Shown: piece after piece, positions 16,500 through 26,128 of the stretch
How the letters are laid out: every line of letters starts with the position of its first letter
Position numbering within the stretch: position 1 is the stretch's first letter
DNA from: Fischerella sp. PCC 9605
GTDB taxonomy: Bacteria; Cyanobacteriota; Cyanobacteriia; Cyanobacteriales; Nostocaceae
Direction: 5' to 3'
DNA: 64,000 nucleotides
Assembly: GCF_000517105.1 (NCBI RefSeq)
Contig: NZ_KI912149.1
Span: forward strand, 1,079,946 to 1,143,945
Notes under the pieces: model-generated
What the model saw: only the letters and a program-made list of their open reading frames with translations
Databases searched by the model: none
What the model was told of the DNA's origin: nothing
Program-made: the position numbers and the translations under genes

Positions 16500-19370
16500 A
16501 TGGCTATTTTATTATTAATAAAGCGGCTTACAAGCAGAAAGTCAGCTTATTATGGTAGCTCAAGGATGAAAAATTGGTTCGTAAAATTAACAGCTTATAT
16601 ATTGTTATTTTATAACTTGTTGTTTGGCACAAACTATGCTGGAGCTAACCAAGTCGCAAATATTGATTTGCAGCAATTCAATTCATTACCAGGATCTGAA
16701 CAATTAGCCAGTGCTGATTATAGTTTCAAAGACAACAAAAAGGAAGATTTTTGGCGATTTCGTGAAACAGTTAAAGGAACAGATAAATTAGATGGACTGT
16801 TCACGTTTTATCACAGTGAAGAAAACAGCAAATTTTATTTGGAAATTAAGCCGGAACAGCTAAATAAAAATTATCTATGTACAGTAACATTGGAATCTGG
16901 CATTGGAGAAAGCGGGATTTATAGTGGATTACCTCTGCAAGATTTCCTGTTCTACTTCCGGCGAGTGAATAATCATTTGCATTTTGTTGTTCGTAATGTC
17001 AAGTTCCGTACAGAAAAAGATGAACCAGAAGTGCGCTCGCTCGCTCGTTCATTTAGCGATTCAGTTCTTTATGCACTCGAAATCGTTAGTATTGACCCAT
17101 ACAGTAAAAATATTCTTATTGACCTAGATGATCTGCTCATGCAGGATTTTCCTGGATTAACTTCTCTATTAAAATATTATTTGCAGGCAGATTATCATCT
17201 GGAAAAAAATCGATCATATTTTGGCGATGTTAACAGCTTTCCTTTGAACGTAGAGATTGAATCTATTTACGGTTTTTCATCACCAGAAGGAACATATTTA
17301 GTAACTTTACCAGACAGCAGGGCACTCACCCTGAAAGTACACTACAGTTTTTCTCAACTGCCTGAAAACAACGGTTATATTCCCAGGCTAGCCGACGACA
17401 GAGTAGGATATTTTCTCACTGCCTTCCAGGATTTTTCTAACAATAATAGTAAAGAACCATTTGTGCGTTACATCAATCGTTGGCATCTTGAACCATCCGA
17501 CAGTAGCGCACCGTTATCCCCACCTAAAAAGCCAATTATATTTTGGATTGAAAATGCTGTGCCACTGGAGTATCGCGACGCAATTCGTGAAGGCGTCTTG
17601 ATGTGGAATCAAGCATTTGAAAAAGTAGGATTCCAAAATGCTATTGAAGTGCGGCAAATGCCAGATGATGCTGATTGGCACCCAGCAGATGTGCGCTACA
17701 ACACGATTCGCTGGTTCAATTCTTTGGATGCAAGATTTGCTAGAGGGCCAGCCCGCGTCAATCCGTTGACTGGGGAAATCTTGGATGCAGATATCATTAT
17801 TGATGCCAACATGGTGCGCTCAATTCAGCAAGAATATCGCGTCCTGACTCCGTCAGGAGTTGTAGAGACGTGCCATGGCACGTCTCTACAGAGTCAAGAG
17901 TCAAGGGTCGATAAACAAGGAGTTTGGAAGGATGATTTTATGCTTATTCCCAACCCCGAATGCATTCATGGGGACTCACCCCGGACTCTTGATACTCGAC
18001 TGTGGACTTCTCAACAAAGAGATTCTGACCTCTGCTATGGTATGGAAACTTCAACTCAAGCAGCGATGGGGGCGCTGGCGTTGTCACTTTTGCAAAACGC
18101 TGCACCAAATAGTGACGAGATGAAGAAGTACGTACATCAATATTTACGTTCTCTCATCGCTCATGAAGTCGGACATACTCTTGGTTTGCGCCACAACTTT
18201 CACGGCAGCACTATGTTAGCGCCTGGGGAATTAAACAACACTGAAATCACTCACTCTAAGGGTTTGGTGGGTTCGGTGATGGACTATTTGCCCGTGAATA
18301 TAGCACCCCAAGGAGTAGAACAAGGCGACTATTTTCCAACAGTTATTGGCCCCTACGACGAATGGGCAATTGCATACGGTTATAAACCTAACCCGTACTC
18401 TCCAGAAGGAGCGATCGCTCCTGAAGCTGAAAAGCCTTTTTTGGAACAGATTGCTTTGGCGTCGCCCCAACCAGAATTATCTTATGCTACTGATGAAGAT
18501 ATCTGGGACATCAATCCACTGGCAAATGTCTGGGACATGAGTAGCGATGTGCTGCTTTATTCCCAGTGGCAAATGGATAATGCCCGCGCGATGTGGCAGC
18601 GCCTTGACAAGCGTTACCCACTCAAAGGAGAAAGTTATAGCGACCTGCGCGTATTGTTTAATAGAATACTGAGATACTATTTTCGTAACGCCTCTTTGCT
18701 GACTCAATACATAGCTGGGCAGTCTTTTGGGCGTCATCATGCTGATGAGAATACTCGCCCTAGCTTTGTACCAGTTTCTTTAGAACAACAACGTCAGGTA
18801 TTAGCGAAGTTACAAGAATATATATTTGCTGAGGATGCTTTCAGCTTCCCACCGCAATTGCTGAATCAGCTAGCACCTTCGCGCTGGCAACACTGGGGCA
18901 ACTTTATACCTGTATCTCGCCTTGATTATCCAATTCACGATCGCATTCAGCATTTCCAAGGTGCGATACTGCGATCGCTCCTAAATAGCGATCGCTTAAA
19001 TCGTCTGCGAGATATAGAATTCAAAACCCCGCTTGGACAAGCGCTTTCCATGCCGGAACTATTCGACACCCTGCAAAAAGACATTTGGACAGAAGTTTTA
19101 GGCACTAGGGAAGCAAAACCAATTTCTAGCATCCGCCGTTCATTGCAAAGAGAACATCTAAATATTTTGCTGGAGATGGTATTGCGTACTACTGATGATG
19201 TACCTGAAGATAGTCGTACACTAGCCTGGTATGAATTGCGCCAACTACGCAAAGCCATTGATGCCAGTCTCAAACGAAGTGAAAATCTTGATATTTACAC
19301 ATTAGCGCATTTGGAAGAGACGAGCGATCGCATTACCAAAGCATTAAACGCAGGATTGCTATCAAATTAA
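16500..19370 (+). CDS. Secreted zinc-dependent metalloprotease of the metzincin type
   Basis: A 956-residue protein with an N-terminal signal peptide or anchor (L-T-A-Y-I-L-L-F-Y-N-L-L-F-G after a basic segment). The catalytic site is L-I-A-H-E-V-G-H-T-L-G-L-R-H-N-F, the long metzincin zinc motif HExxHxxGxxH, followed by a Met-turn candidate V-G-S-V-M-D-Y. The overall plan matches the DUF5117/DUF4953 zinc-dependent metalloproteases of cyanobacteria and Bacteroidetes. A start at 16566 (M-K-N-W-F) would place the hydrophobic stretch closer to the N-terminus and is equally plausible. A 28-bp palindrome at 17862 and a nearby repeat-like segment add about 35 residues before the L-C-Y-G-M-E-T-S region, well away from the zinc site. 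Confidence 0.88.
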   Translation: MAILLLIKRLTSRKSAYYGSSRMKNWFVKLTAYILLFYNLLFGTNYAGANQVANIDLQQFNSLPGSEQLASADYSFKDNKKEDFWRFRETVKGTDKLDGLFTFYHSEENSKFYLEIKPEQLNKNYLCTVTLESGIGESGIYSGLPLQDFLFYFRRVNNHLHFVVRNVKFRTEKDEPEVRSLARSFSDSVLYALEIVSIDPYSKNILIDLDDLLMQDFPGLTSLLKYYLQADYHLEKNRSYFGDVNSFPLNVEIESIYGFSSPEGTYLVTLPDSRALTLKVHYSFSQLPENNGYIPRLADDRVGYFLTAFQDFSNNNSKEPFVRYINRWHLEPSDSSAPLSPPKKPIIFWIENAVPLEYRDAIREGVLMWNQAFEKVGFQNAIEVRQMPDDADWHPADVRYNTIRWFNSLDARFARGPARVNPLTGEILDADIIIDANMVRSIQQEYRVLTPSGVVETCHGTSLQSQESRVDKQGVWKDDFMLIPNPECIHGDSPRTLDTRLWTSQQRDSDLCYGMETSTQAAMGALALSLLQNAAPNSDEMKKYVHQYLRSLIAHEVGHTLGLRHNFHGSTMLAPGELNNTEITHSKGLVGSVMDYLPVNIAPQGVEQGDYFPTVIGPYDEWAIAYGYKPNPYSPEGAIAPEAEKPFLEQIALASPQPELSYATDEDIWDINPLANVWDMSSDVLLYSQWQMDNARAMWQRLDKRYPLKGESYSDLRVLFNRILRYYFRNASLLTQYIAGQSFGRHHADENTRPSFVPVSLEQQRQVLAKLQEYIFAEDAFSFPPQLLNQLAPSRWQHWGNFIPVSRLDYPIHDRIQHFQGAILRSLLNSDRLNRLRDIEFKTPLGQALSMPELFDTLQKDIWTEVLGTREAKPISSIRRSLQREHLNILLEMVLRTTDDVPEDSRTLAWYELRQLRKAIDASLKRSENLDIYTLAHLEETSDRITKALNAGLLSN
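17862..17889. repeat. 28-bp perfect palindrome inside the metalloprotease gene
   Basis: Half-site GTAGAGACGTGCCA and its exact reverse complement. It is read as V-E-T-C-H-G-T-S-L, the same codon phase as the copies at 7904 and 37783. It is followed by GAGTCAAGAGTCAAGGGTC, a heptamer-type repeat also found at 21832-21935. Confidence 0.92.
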
Positions 19371-19820
19371 AGAGGGAACAGGGAACAGGGAACACCGTTC
19401 CCCTCTTCGATAAAGGAGCAAGGGTAAAGGAAGGAGGAATGGTTAACAAGCAACAACCAACAAACAACAAACCTTAAGTTAGCACCTTAAAACCTTTATC
19501 TTTAGTGGAATAACTCAAAGGCTTTTTAGAAACTATAGTTATCAGCGGTGTAGTTATCTATGCTTTGAAAGCTCTTGCAAGCGAAAACTGCTTTCCCAGG
19601 TAGGACTCTAATTCATACTAAGTTGCAGTCAAAGACAGTACTTCCCTCACCCCGCCTGTCGGCACCCCTCTCCCAATTTGGAACAGGGGAAGGGGAGAGG
19701 GCACGAATTGCTATTGCTATGTCTGAACGCAACTTGGTATCAACTTTAGCTTCTAAATTTCACCGCCCAAAAAGCGCAATTCTCCAAGAACTCATTCAAA
19801 ATAATTGGGGGACTCAGCCA
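19371..19820. other. Intergenic region before ndhK with GGGAACA units and a MITE
   Basis: Begins with GGGAACAGGGAACA tandem units and a GGGAAC/GTTCCC hairpin (about 19376-19402), then CAACAA-type simple repeats (19448-19475). A MITE fills 19615-19740. The remaining 80 bases before the ndhK ATG hold its ribosome site region and perhaps a promoter. Confidence 0.6.
19615..19740. mobile_element. 126-bp MITE, copy 1, upstream of ndhK
   Basis: Ends ATACTAAGTTGC and GCAACTTGGTAT are inverted copies with one mismatch. The interior (CTTCCCTCACCCCGCCTGTC, then GGCACCCCTCTCCCAATTTGG) is nearly identical, in opposite orientation, to 63453-63572. No transposase is encoded, so movement would depend on an enzyme elsewhere. 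An open frame through this element joins the ndhK frame, but that is chance extension, not part of NdhK. Confidence 0.88.
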
Positions 19821-20513
19821 ATGAGTGATACTATTGTTAATCCTATTGAGCGTCCTCAAGTGACGCAACAACTTTCTGAAAATGTCATTCTCACAACCGT
19901 AGATGACCTCTACAACTGGGTGAAAATGTCCAGTTTGTATCCACTGATGTTTGGCACAGCTTGCTGCTTTATCGAATTCAGTGGTATGCTTGGTGCCCGT
20001 TTTGATCTGGATCGATTCGGCTCTTTTCCTCGCATGACTCCCCGACAGGCAGATTTGATTATTACCGCAGGCACAATCACCATGAAGTATGCTCCTACGT
20101 TGGTGCGTCTCTATGAACAGATGCCAGAACCAAAGTACGTTATTGCGATGGGAGCTTGCACAATTACAGGAGGAATGTTCAGCGCAGATTCTCCAACCGC
20201 CGTTCGGGGTGTAGACAAGTTGATTCCTGTAGATGTCTATTTGCCGGGATGTCCACCCAGACCAGAGGCAATTATGGATGCACTTATCAAACTTCGCAAG
20301 AAAATTGCTAACGAAAGCATCCAGGAACGGCAAATTACCCAACAAACTCACCGCTATTACAGTATTTCCCACCAAATGAAGGTAGTATCTCCTGTCCACG
20401 ATGGGCAATATCTGAAAAGCCCAGAAAGGCAAGCCCCATCTCCAGAACTTACTGAAGCAACAGGTTTGCCATTGCCTTTGAAACTGCCAGCAACCACAGC
20501 CAATCAAGATTAA
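19821..20513 (+). CDS. ndhK: NDH-1 subunit NdhK (PSST/NuoB), orphan paralogue
   Basis: The subunit that carries iron-sulfur cluster N2 in the peripheral arm of the photosynthetic NDH-1 complex. Cluster ligands are all present: Cys48-Cys49 (G-T-A-C-C-F), Cys113 (M-G-A-C-T-I) and Cys144 (L-P-G-C-P-P-R-P). The ATG at 19821 gives 230 residues, the usual length, and begins [12 protein letters not shown]. Usually ndhK lies in ndhC-ndhK-ndhJ; here neither neighbour is present, and residues near the cluster differ from the typical form as I recall it ([17 protein letters not shown] versus A-A-L-I-G-S-R-F-D-F-D-R-F-G-L-I). It is therefore probably a second, specialised copy. Its 3' end overlaps the convergent sbcD-like gene by four bases. 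Confidence 0.9.
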   Translation: MSDTIVNPIERPQVTQQLSENVILTTVDDLYNWVKMSSLYPLMFGTACCFIEFSGMLGARFDLDRFGSFPRMTPRQADLIITAGTITMKYAPTLVRLYEQMPEPKYVIAMGACTITGGMFSADSPTAVRGVDKLIPVDVYLPGCPPRPEAIMDALIKLRKKIANESIQERQITQQTHRYYSISHQMKVVSPVHDGQYLKSPERQAPSPELTEATGLPLPLKLPATTANQD

Positions 20514-21826
20514 AGTAGTTTCAACTGATGATTTGTATTACCTGATGATGTCTGATTAAGTTGATTGGTGTTTTCCTCTATAGGAGTGGATTCTAACCAA
20601 TCTTCCTCATCTGCGGCTAGCAGTTGATGTGCAGCTTCTAACATTGATGCTGCGATATCTTTCAAATCTTCACGGTTGTTTAAGTATGTTTTTAGTGCTT
20701 CTATGGGGTCGATGCTGTTACTAGCGCTTAATTCAGGAACGCGAGGTCTAGCCAACTGACTCACCAATTCTGGTTGAATTGTGTAGGTATGAGCTGGAAT
20801 TAATGCCTGATGCAGTGCAGCATTATCAATTAAGTCCAACTGTTCGGAACGAAGTTTATAAATTAATCTGACAACTGCATTTTCAATATTGTACTTGGCG
20901 ATCGCTTTGATGATTGCCGCTTGCGGATCTTCTGCTTTCGATACATCCACCTCGATTGTGCGGAAACTCCGGGCTGGCAAAGGATAAAATTCCCACTTAG
21001 CGCAAAAGCGTTCCAACTCAACCATCACATAGCCTTTTTCTTCCTTTTCTTCACTAAAGTCCACCCGTTCAATACTCCCTGGGTACACCACCGGCGGATC
21101 GTTTGATTTATTTAAGTTCTGGTGGCGGTGGACGTGCCCTAAAGCTACATAGTCAAAACAAGATCGCGTCAGCATGGAAAGGGGGATTGTAAAGCCTTTA
21201 CCTACTGCCAAAAAACGCTCAGCTCCTAAACTGGCATTATCAGCCATCAAGTGACCCAAAAGAATAGTTGGTACATTCGGATCGAGCCGGCGAATTTCTG
21301 CTTCCAAAACAACTTGCAGACGTTCAGTTAACAGTTGATGTACTTCGCTTAGAGATAAACCTTCACTTTCTTGGCGAGTCATCAACGTGGAACGAGTCAG
21401 CCAAGGTAAGGTAATGATTTGCACCAGACCATTGCGAGTTTGGATACGGTGAGTCTTTAATGTATCACCTACCACAACCCCTGGCACACCTAAAGTGCGG
21501 TAAATACATAGACTTGCTCCTCCCTGCCCTTGCGAATGTTGGTCATGATTGCCCACCAACAATACCGTAGGAATTTGAACATCCACAAGACGGCGAAACT
21601 GACTGGCAAAAGCTTCCTGAACATAAGGCGGTGGTGTAGCATCGGGAAAGGCATCACCGCCAAAGACGACAAGATCCACAGGCTCTGTCAATGCTTTGTC
21701 AATACAGCAAGACAGAGTCTTGACAAAATCCTCCAACCGTGTATTTAGTCCTGTTTCAGGGTTGATGCGTCCGTGGGAGAAACCGCTTCCCATGTGGATA
21801 TCTGAAAGATGGAGGATCTTAATCAT
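20510..21826 (-). CDS. sbcD: SbcD-like metallophosphoesterase (DNA exonuclease subunit)
   Basis: Nuclease subunit of the SbcCD (Mre11-Rad50-like) complex, which processes DNA ends and hairpins. The calcineurin-like motifs are in order: [31 protein letters not shown] and L-G-H-V-H-R-H. The ATG at 21826 matches the family start; a TTG at 21835 lies within a repeat. At 438 residues it has a C-terminal region beyond the capping domain, rich in acidic residues. The partner sbcC is not adjacent. A run of GACTCTTGACTCTTGACT repeats comes right up to the start codon, leaving no clear ribosome site. Confidence 0.85.
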   Translation of the reverse strand: MIKILHLSDIHMGSGFSHGRINPETGLNTRLEDFVKTLSCCIDKALTEPVDLVVFGGDAFPDATPPPYVQEAFASQFRRLVDVQIPTVLLVGNHDQHSQGQGGASLCIYRTLGVPGVVVGDTLKTHRIQTRNGLVQIITLPWLTRSTLMTRQESEGLSLSEVHQLLTERLQVVLEAEIRRLDPNVPTILLGHLMADNASLGAERFLAVGKGFTIPLSMLTRSCFDYVALGHVHRHQNLNKSNDPPVVYPGSIERVDFSEEKEEKGYVMVELERFCAKWEFYPLPARSFRTIEVDVSKAEDPQAAIIKAIAKYNIENAVVRLIYKLRSEQLDLIDNAALHQALIPAHTYTIQPELVSQLARPRVPELSASNSIDPIEALKTYLNNREDLKDIAASMLEAAHQLLAADEEDWLESTPIEENTNQLNQTSSGNTNHQLKLL

Positions 21827-21831
21827 AGGAG

Positions 21832-21935
21832 TCAAGAGTCAAGAGTCAATGGTCAATAGTCAATGGTCAATGATCTTATAGTCAACGGTCAATTAAATTT
21901 TGACTTTGGACTCTGGACTATTGACTATTGACTCT
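21832..21935. repeat. GTCAATGGTCAATAG tandem and inverted repeats
   Basis: Units GTCAAGA, GTCAATG and GTCAATA run from the sbcD start outward and then return as inverted units (GACTATTGACTATTGACTCT). The arms can pair into a long hairpin between cysH and the sbcD-like gene, where it may attenuate read-through. Similar units occur within the metalloprotease gene near 17890 and at 38880-38945. Confidence 0.85.
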
Positions 21936-21938
21936 TGA

Positions 21939-22664
21939 CTAAATATGGATTCCACACTCAGTTTTACCACTACCCCGCCAGCGTCCAGCGCGTTCGTCTT
22001 CTCCTTCGGCTACTGGGGTAGTAATGGGTTCATCGCCAATACTGGGATAACCTTTGTCGTGGAGGGGGTTGTAAATCATCCCATTCTCAGAGACATAAGT
22101 CCAGGTCTGTTTGCGTGTCCAATTGGCTAGGGGATTGATTTTGATCCGACCGTTGCCATCAATTTCAAATATAGGCATATTCGCGCGAGTCGCGGCTTGA
22201 TCGCGACGGCGTCCGGTGATCCAAGCAATGGTGTTTAGTTCCGCAAGACCCCGTTGTAAAGGTTCAATTTTAGTTATTTCATGGAATTTGGCAATATCTT
22301 TATCCCAAAGGGCTTCGCCGTATTTAGCTGCAAACGCTTCACGGGTATTTACATCGGGAGTTTTGTAAACTTTCAAATCTAGGTTGTAAATTTCTTTGGC
22401 TTTTTCTACCAATTCCAAAGTTTCGCGGAAGTGGTATAGTGTGTCGAGAAAGATCACAGGTACTGGGTGCTTAAGTTCACGGTAAAGAATATCCGTGATT
22501 AAAATGTCATCAACGTTAAAAGCACTAGTTTGCACCAATCCTGTAGGAATATTTTCTACAGACCATGCCAGTATTTCTCTTGGATGAGCATTTTCATACT
22601 TCTGATTTAGTTGCTCCAAGTCAAAATTGGCATTTTGATTTGTAGATACAGTGGAAGTGGTCAT
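21939..22664 (-). CDS. cysH: Phosphoadenosine phosphosulfate reductase
   Basis: Reduces PAPS to sulfite with thioredoxin in assimilatory sulfate reduction. The protein (241 residues) has the adenine-nucleotide alpha-hydrolase fold with S-A-F-N-V-D-D near the N-terminus, F-L-D-T-L-Y-H-F, I-T-G-R-R-R-D-Q and the catalytic C-terminal K-T-E-C-G-I-H. The paired cysteines that hold a 4Fe-4S cluster in APS reductases are absent, so PAPS rather than APS is the expected substrate. Start ATG at 22664 is clear. It is on the same strand as the sbcD-like gene, with repeats between. Confidence 0.93.
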   Translation of the reverse strand: MTTSTVSTNQNANFDLEQLNQKYENAHPREILAWSVENIPTGLVQTSAFNVDDILITDILYRELKHPVPVIFLDTLYHFRETLELVEKAKEIYNLDLKVYKTPDVNTREAFAAKYGEALWDKDIAKFHEITKIEPLQRGLAELNTIAWITGRRRDQAATRANMPIFEIDGNGRIKINPLANWTRKQTWTYVSENGMIYNPLHDKGYPSIGDEPITTPVAEGEDERAGRWRGSGKTECGIHI

Positions 22665-23460
22665 GATTATTTTCTAGTCGAACAGTTCTTTAGAATAACG
22701 TTAATTTTACACTACAAAGACACCTAATTTGGTCGGGTATTAGGTATTTGATCGGATGTTTCGGAATATTTTAAATAGTCCGCCTACGTGGGCTTGCAGC
22801 TAAATGTTAAAAAAGTTATTAAGCAAGGCTGATTCAATAAAAATTTAAACTTGAGGCAGTTAGTTGCATACTTTTGCTAAAAGTAACTTCAGTATTGACT
22901 TGCTTATAGTATAGTTAGTCTGATAATTTTGGATATACAAGTTAGCCTCAGTAGCTTGTTCTAGCTGTCGCTTTTTTTACTACCAAGGTAATACTGAGCA
23001 TAGCAGAGCAAAAGCCTGAAGGAAAGGGATCGCTTTAAAGTGCGCTGTAACGTGAACCTTTGTCAAAAACCGTAAGTGGGTGTGTCTATTGATTGCTACT
23101 TTCTGGAGGGGGTTCTAGGGAATTTACTCTACATTCCACAGGTAAAAATAAGTTGATACCTATCCAATATGGAATAAAAAGCGGTATTAATTGCACTAAT
23201 CGCCCTGTTATGGAAATGTGTACCTTGCTTAGGCGAAAAGCAAGATTCAAACCATCTATCCAAATTTCTAATTACTAGCATTTATTCTTATCCCTAGCAA
23301 CCTACTAGAAACAAGGCTAGCAAGTAGCTGTATTTTTGCTCTCTAATAAATCCGGGTGGATCTAGCAAATCTATTAATAAAGCAAGTTCTTTTACAAAGA
23401 TGGAAAAGCTTGATTTATCCTGCTTATTCTTAAATTTACAGCAGCCGCTTTTTAGACACA
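22665..23460. other. Intergenic region between cysH and the chemosensory operon
   Basis: Nearly 800 bases. A 61-codon open frame at 23093-23278 lacks a ribosome site and family signal. The near-repeat TGGTCGGGTATTAGG/TTGATCGGATG lies close to the cysH start at about 22730-22762. AT-rich DNA at 22860-22940 could hold a promoter for the chemosensory genes, but I cannot place it. Confidence 0.4.
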
Positions 23461-24663
23461 ATGCGAATAAATATTCAGTACAACGCAGGGCAATTACGTA
23501 ATATCCTACAAGATTTGCGAAGTCAGCATACCAATGGATGTGTTTATATACACGCGATTGTAGATTCTTGCCAAAAGTTAAGATCTCGTGCTGTAGTTTT
23601 GAAAAATGGCGAAATTGTTTATGGCGGCTCAAGAGTTCCAAATAATCAAGAATTTGCAAGAATGATTGGGCTGAAGATTAGCCACAGTTGGGCTGATACT
23701 GCCATTAAATATGCCATGCAAAAGTTACAAAATCAATCATCCTTTCGAGAACTTTTAGAACAAATCGTCCGGATACGAGTGTTCAAATGGGAGGAGATTG
23801 AAAGCGCTGTTCATGCTCAAGTTGTGCAAGTGTTAGAGCAAACATTGCCCTATCCTGGACGGTTAGAGTTAGACTCTGCTGTCGAGTGTGACCTGAGTTA
23901 CGGGAAAGAAGGTCACGGTTTAGACTGGTATAGATTAATTCTAGACGTAGCTCATCGTCGCCAGCAATGGGCTACACTTGCTCCTGTTGTCCCCTCTATG
24001 GAGGCTGTTCCTCAACTTTCAGCAATTGGTCGGCAAGCAGTTACAAATAACAAGGTGCAGCATCTACATAAGTTGATCGATGGGGAGCGATCGCTCATTG
24101 AAATTGCCGAACAATTAGACCAAGACCCCTTGGAAGTAGCCCGTTTATATATGACATGGGTAAGACCAGGCTGGGTTACATTTGGCGAAAAAGCACCCCA
24201 ACCTCAAATAACTCAAGTAATATCTGCTGTTGAAAAGCAACGTTCAATTATTCTAAGTGTTGATGACAGTCCTGTAGTGCAGATATTGATTAAGCGGGCG
24301 TTGAGCGATCGCTATCAGGTACTTTTTGCAAGTAATGCTGTAGATGCCCTCAGACTCATGAATACCAATCCCATTGCACTGCTGCTTTTAGATGTCACCA
24401 TGCCAGATATTGATGGGTTAGAATTCTGCCGCACAGTACGCAGCATCCCGAAATTTAAACAGTTACCTATTATTATGGTCACGGCACGAGATAAATTCTC
24501 TGATAAACTCCGAGGTCAAATTGCTGGTTCTACTCATTATTTAACCAAACCATTTGAACCTAAACAATTACTAGAAATTGTAGATAAATATATTCACAAA
24601 GAATCCAACTCTTCGCAAGCAACCCCTCAGAATGTAGTTATTGCTGATAGGAGTTCAGAATAA
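23461..24663 (+). CDS. PatA-like response regulator (PATAN + REC)
   Basis: A CheY-like regulator of a cyanobacterial chemosensory system. The N-terminal ~260 residues are a PATAN (DUF4388-type) module, with Y-I-H-A-I-V-D and V-V-L-K-N-G-E-I-V-Y-G-G near the start and a winged-helix-like part (L-I-D-G-E-R-S-L-I-E-I-A-E-Q-L-D). The C-terminal receiver domain runs from about 265 (I-I-L-S-V-D-D-S-P) with phospho-acceptor Asp in L-L-L-D-V-T-M-P-D and Lys in L-T-K-P-F. PatA, PixG and TaxP1 share this plan; they act in heterocyst patterning and pilus-based taxis. First gene of the cluster ending at 31047, so a motility output is the likeliest role. Confidence 0.88.
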   Translation: MRINIQYNAGQLRNILQDLRSQHTNGCVYIHAIVDSCQKLRSRAVVLKNGEIVYGGSRVPNNQEFARMIGLKISHSWADTAIKYAMQKLQNQSSFRELLEQIVRIRVFKWEEIESAVHAQVVQVLEQTLPYPGRLELDSAVECDLSYGKEGHGLDWYRLILDVAHRRQQWATLAPVVPSMEAVPQLSAIGRQAVTNNKVQHLHKLIDGERSLIEIAEQLDQDPLEVARLYMTWVRPGWVTFGEKAPQPQITQVISAVEKQRSIILSVDDSPVVQILIKRALSDRYQVLFASNAVDALRLMNTNPIALLLLDVTMPDIDGLEFCRTVRSIPKFKQLPIIMVTARDKFSDKLRGQIAGSTHYLTKPFEPKQLLEIVDKYIHKESNSSQATPQNVVIADRSSE

Positions 24664-24830
24664 AACAAGAATAAACTAAAATTTTTAGGTTTTTGCAAAT
24701 ACATTAATCTTATTTGTTGCTTTACCTGTATATATTTATTCAAATTTGTCAAAAACTTCAATGTAAGCTCGGTTATTGCAATTTATTAAATTACTCATCA
24801 ATCTCTTCTACGCTATTGAAAAATACAGCA

Positions 24831-25868
24831 ATGAAAAATAAAGAATACCTGACATTTCGCATACACAATTTGTTATATGGAATCGATGCAGATGTGATTC
24901 AAGAAATGTTCCCTCTTCCGGAACTAATTCCCATTACTGAAGCACCTAGCGATATTATCGGGATTCTGCTCTTGCGAGAACAAATCGTGCCGATCGTACA
25001 TATAGGTGTACTTCTAGATTATCCATTAAAAGATTGCCAATTGAGTGATTACGTCATTGTTGTACTATGGAAAGGCTTGCAAATTGGCTTACTGGTTCAC
25101 GAAGTCAATCAAGTGCTAGAACTTGATGCCACAGTTATTGAACAAGAAACCTTTTTTGGACTTATTAATCATGTTAACGCTGCATTTATTGCTGGTATTG
25201 CTAAGGTAAAATCAGACACAATTTTATTGCTCAACTTTGAGAAATTAATTCGTCAACCAGACGCTTTAGTCACTTTGATTTGGGATGCAGAAAGCCAATT
25301 AGATCGAATCACAGCTTTTACCAGCTTCTTCTACGATTTATATTGTCCCAATGCTACTTCAGAAGAAAGAGCTATTTTCAAACAGCGAGCCGATAATCTC
25401 CGGCAATCGGTTCAAGACTTAAAATTTACAACAAATCTGATTCCTTTAGCAGTAATCGGCTTTGGTAAAGAATACTTTGGATTTGAATTGGAACTGATAC
25501 AAGAGTTCACTGATATTCGCAATTTGACACCAATTCCCTGTTGTCCAAAGCATATCATCGGCAACATGAATTTGCGCGGAGAAATTATCACTTTAGTTGA
25601 TATTCGGAATATTTTAAATCTCTCTATCACCCCCGTCAAAGTTGGTTCTAAGGCTGTGGTAGTTCAGATTGATGATATTGTTGCCGGATTACCCGTAGAT
25701 CAAGTGTTTGAGGTAGTCTATATAAATTCTGCCGAAATTATTCCCTTACCCACTGGCAATAAACAATATCTTCTGGGAACTGCTCCTTTTCAAGAAAAAA
25801 CGCTTAGTGTTATAGACTTACGTAAAATTTTTATCAATGGAGAGTTAGAAGTGAACGAAGAAGTTTAA
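24831..25868 (+). CDS. Double CheW-domain adaptor
   Basis: Scaffold that links the receptor to the CheA kinase. Two CheW-like beta-barrels are visible: residues about 5-150 (L-T-F-R-I-H-N-L-L-Y-G-I-D, I-I-G-I-L-L-L-R-E-Q-I-V-P-I-V) and 205-340 (I-G-F-G-K-E-Y-F-G-F-E-L, I-I-G-N-M-N-L-R-G-E-I-I-T-L-V-D), joined by a charged helical linker. Canonical CheW proteins have a single domain of about 160 residues, so the tandem form is a variation. The ATG at 24831 starts the first barrel; the longer open frame upstream (from 24714) is probably not translated. A 120-bp miniature element separates it from the receptor gene. Confidence 0.85.
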   Translation: MKNKEYLTFRIHNLLYGIDADVIQEMFPLPELIPITEAPSDIIGILLLREQIVPIVHIGVLLDYPLKDCQLSDYVIVVLWKGLQIGLLVHEVNQVLELDATVIEQETFFGLINHVNAAFIAGIAKVKSDTILLLNFEKLIRQPDALVTLIWDAESQLDRITAFTSFFYDLYCPNATSEERAIFKQRADNLRQSVQDLKFTTNLIPLAVIGFGKEYFGFELELIQEFTDIRNLTPIPCCPKHIIGNMNLRGEIITLVDIRNILNLSITPVKVGSKAVVVQIDDIVAGLPVDQVFEVVYINSAEIIPLPTGNKQYLLGTAPFQEKTLSVIDLRKIFINGELEVNEEV

Positions 25869-25888
25869 ACCAACAAAAATAGAAGTTC

Positions 25889-26008
25889 ACATCTTGCATG
25901 GCCTATGCAACCACACTGAAGCAGAGCCTCCAAAACCTCTTTACCAGGTTCAACCTGGCAGGTGAAAATTAAAAACCTCTGGCTCTTGTTGAGAAGGATG
26001 CAAGATGT
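25889..26008. mobile_element. 120-bp miniature inverted-repeat element
   Basis: Terminal repeats ACATCTTGCAT and ATGCAAGATGT are perfect inverted copies. Inside are AGAGCC/GGCTCT arms and the hairpin CCAGGTTCAACCTGG, so the element can fold into a branched structure. It fills most of the gap between the double-CheW and receptor genes and may act as a processing or attenuation site. Confidence 0.85.
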
Positions 26009-26128
26009 CAAGAAGGCACAAACAAAGGCAGCTATACAGAAAGGGTAATAATTTTCTTTTCCCATTCCCATTTCCCCTTGATCGGTGAATACTAAATCAT
26101 ACTCAACTTACTTTGAAGGAAGAAAAAT

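Noticed and set aside
19575-19820. N-terminal extension of NdhK
   Set aside because: The extension translates the MITE at 19615-19740; the normal NdhK start is at 19821.
23093-23278. 61-codon open frame before the PATAN-REC gene
   Set aside because: No ribosome site or recognisable protein features.
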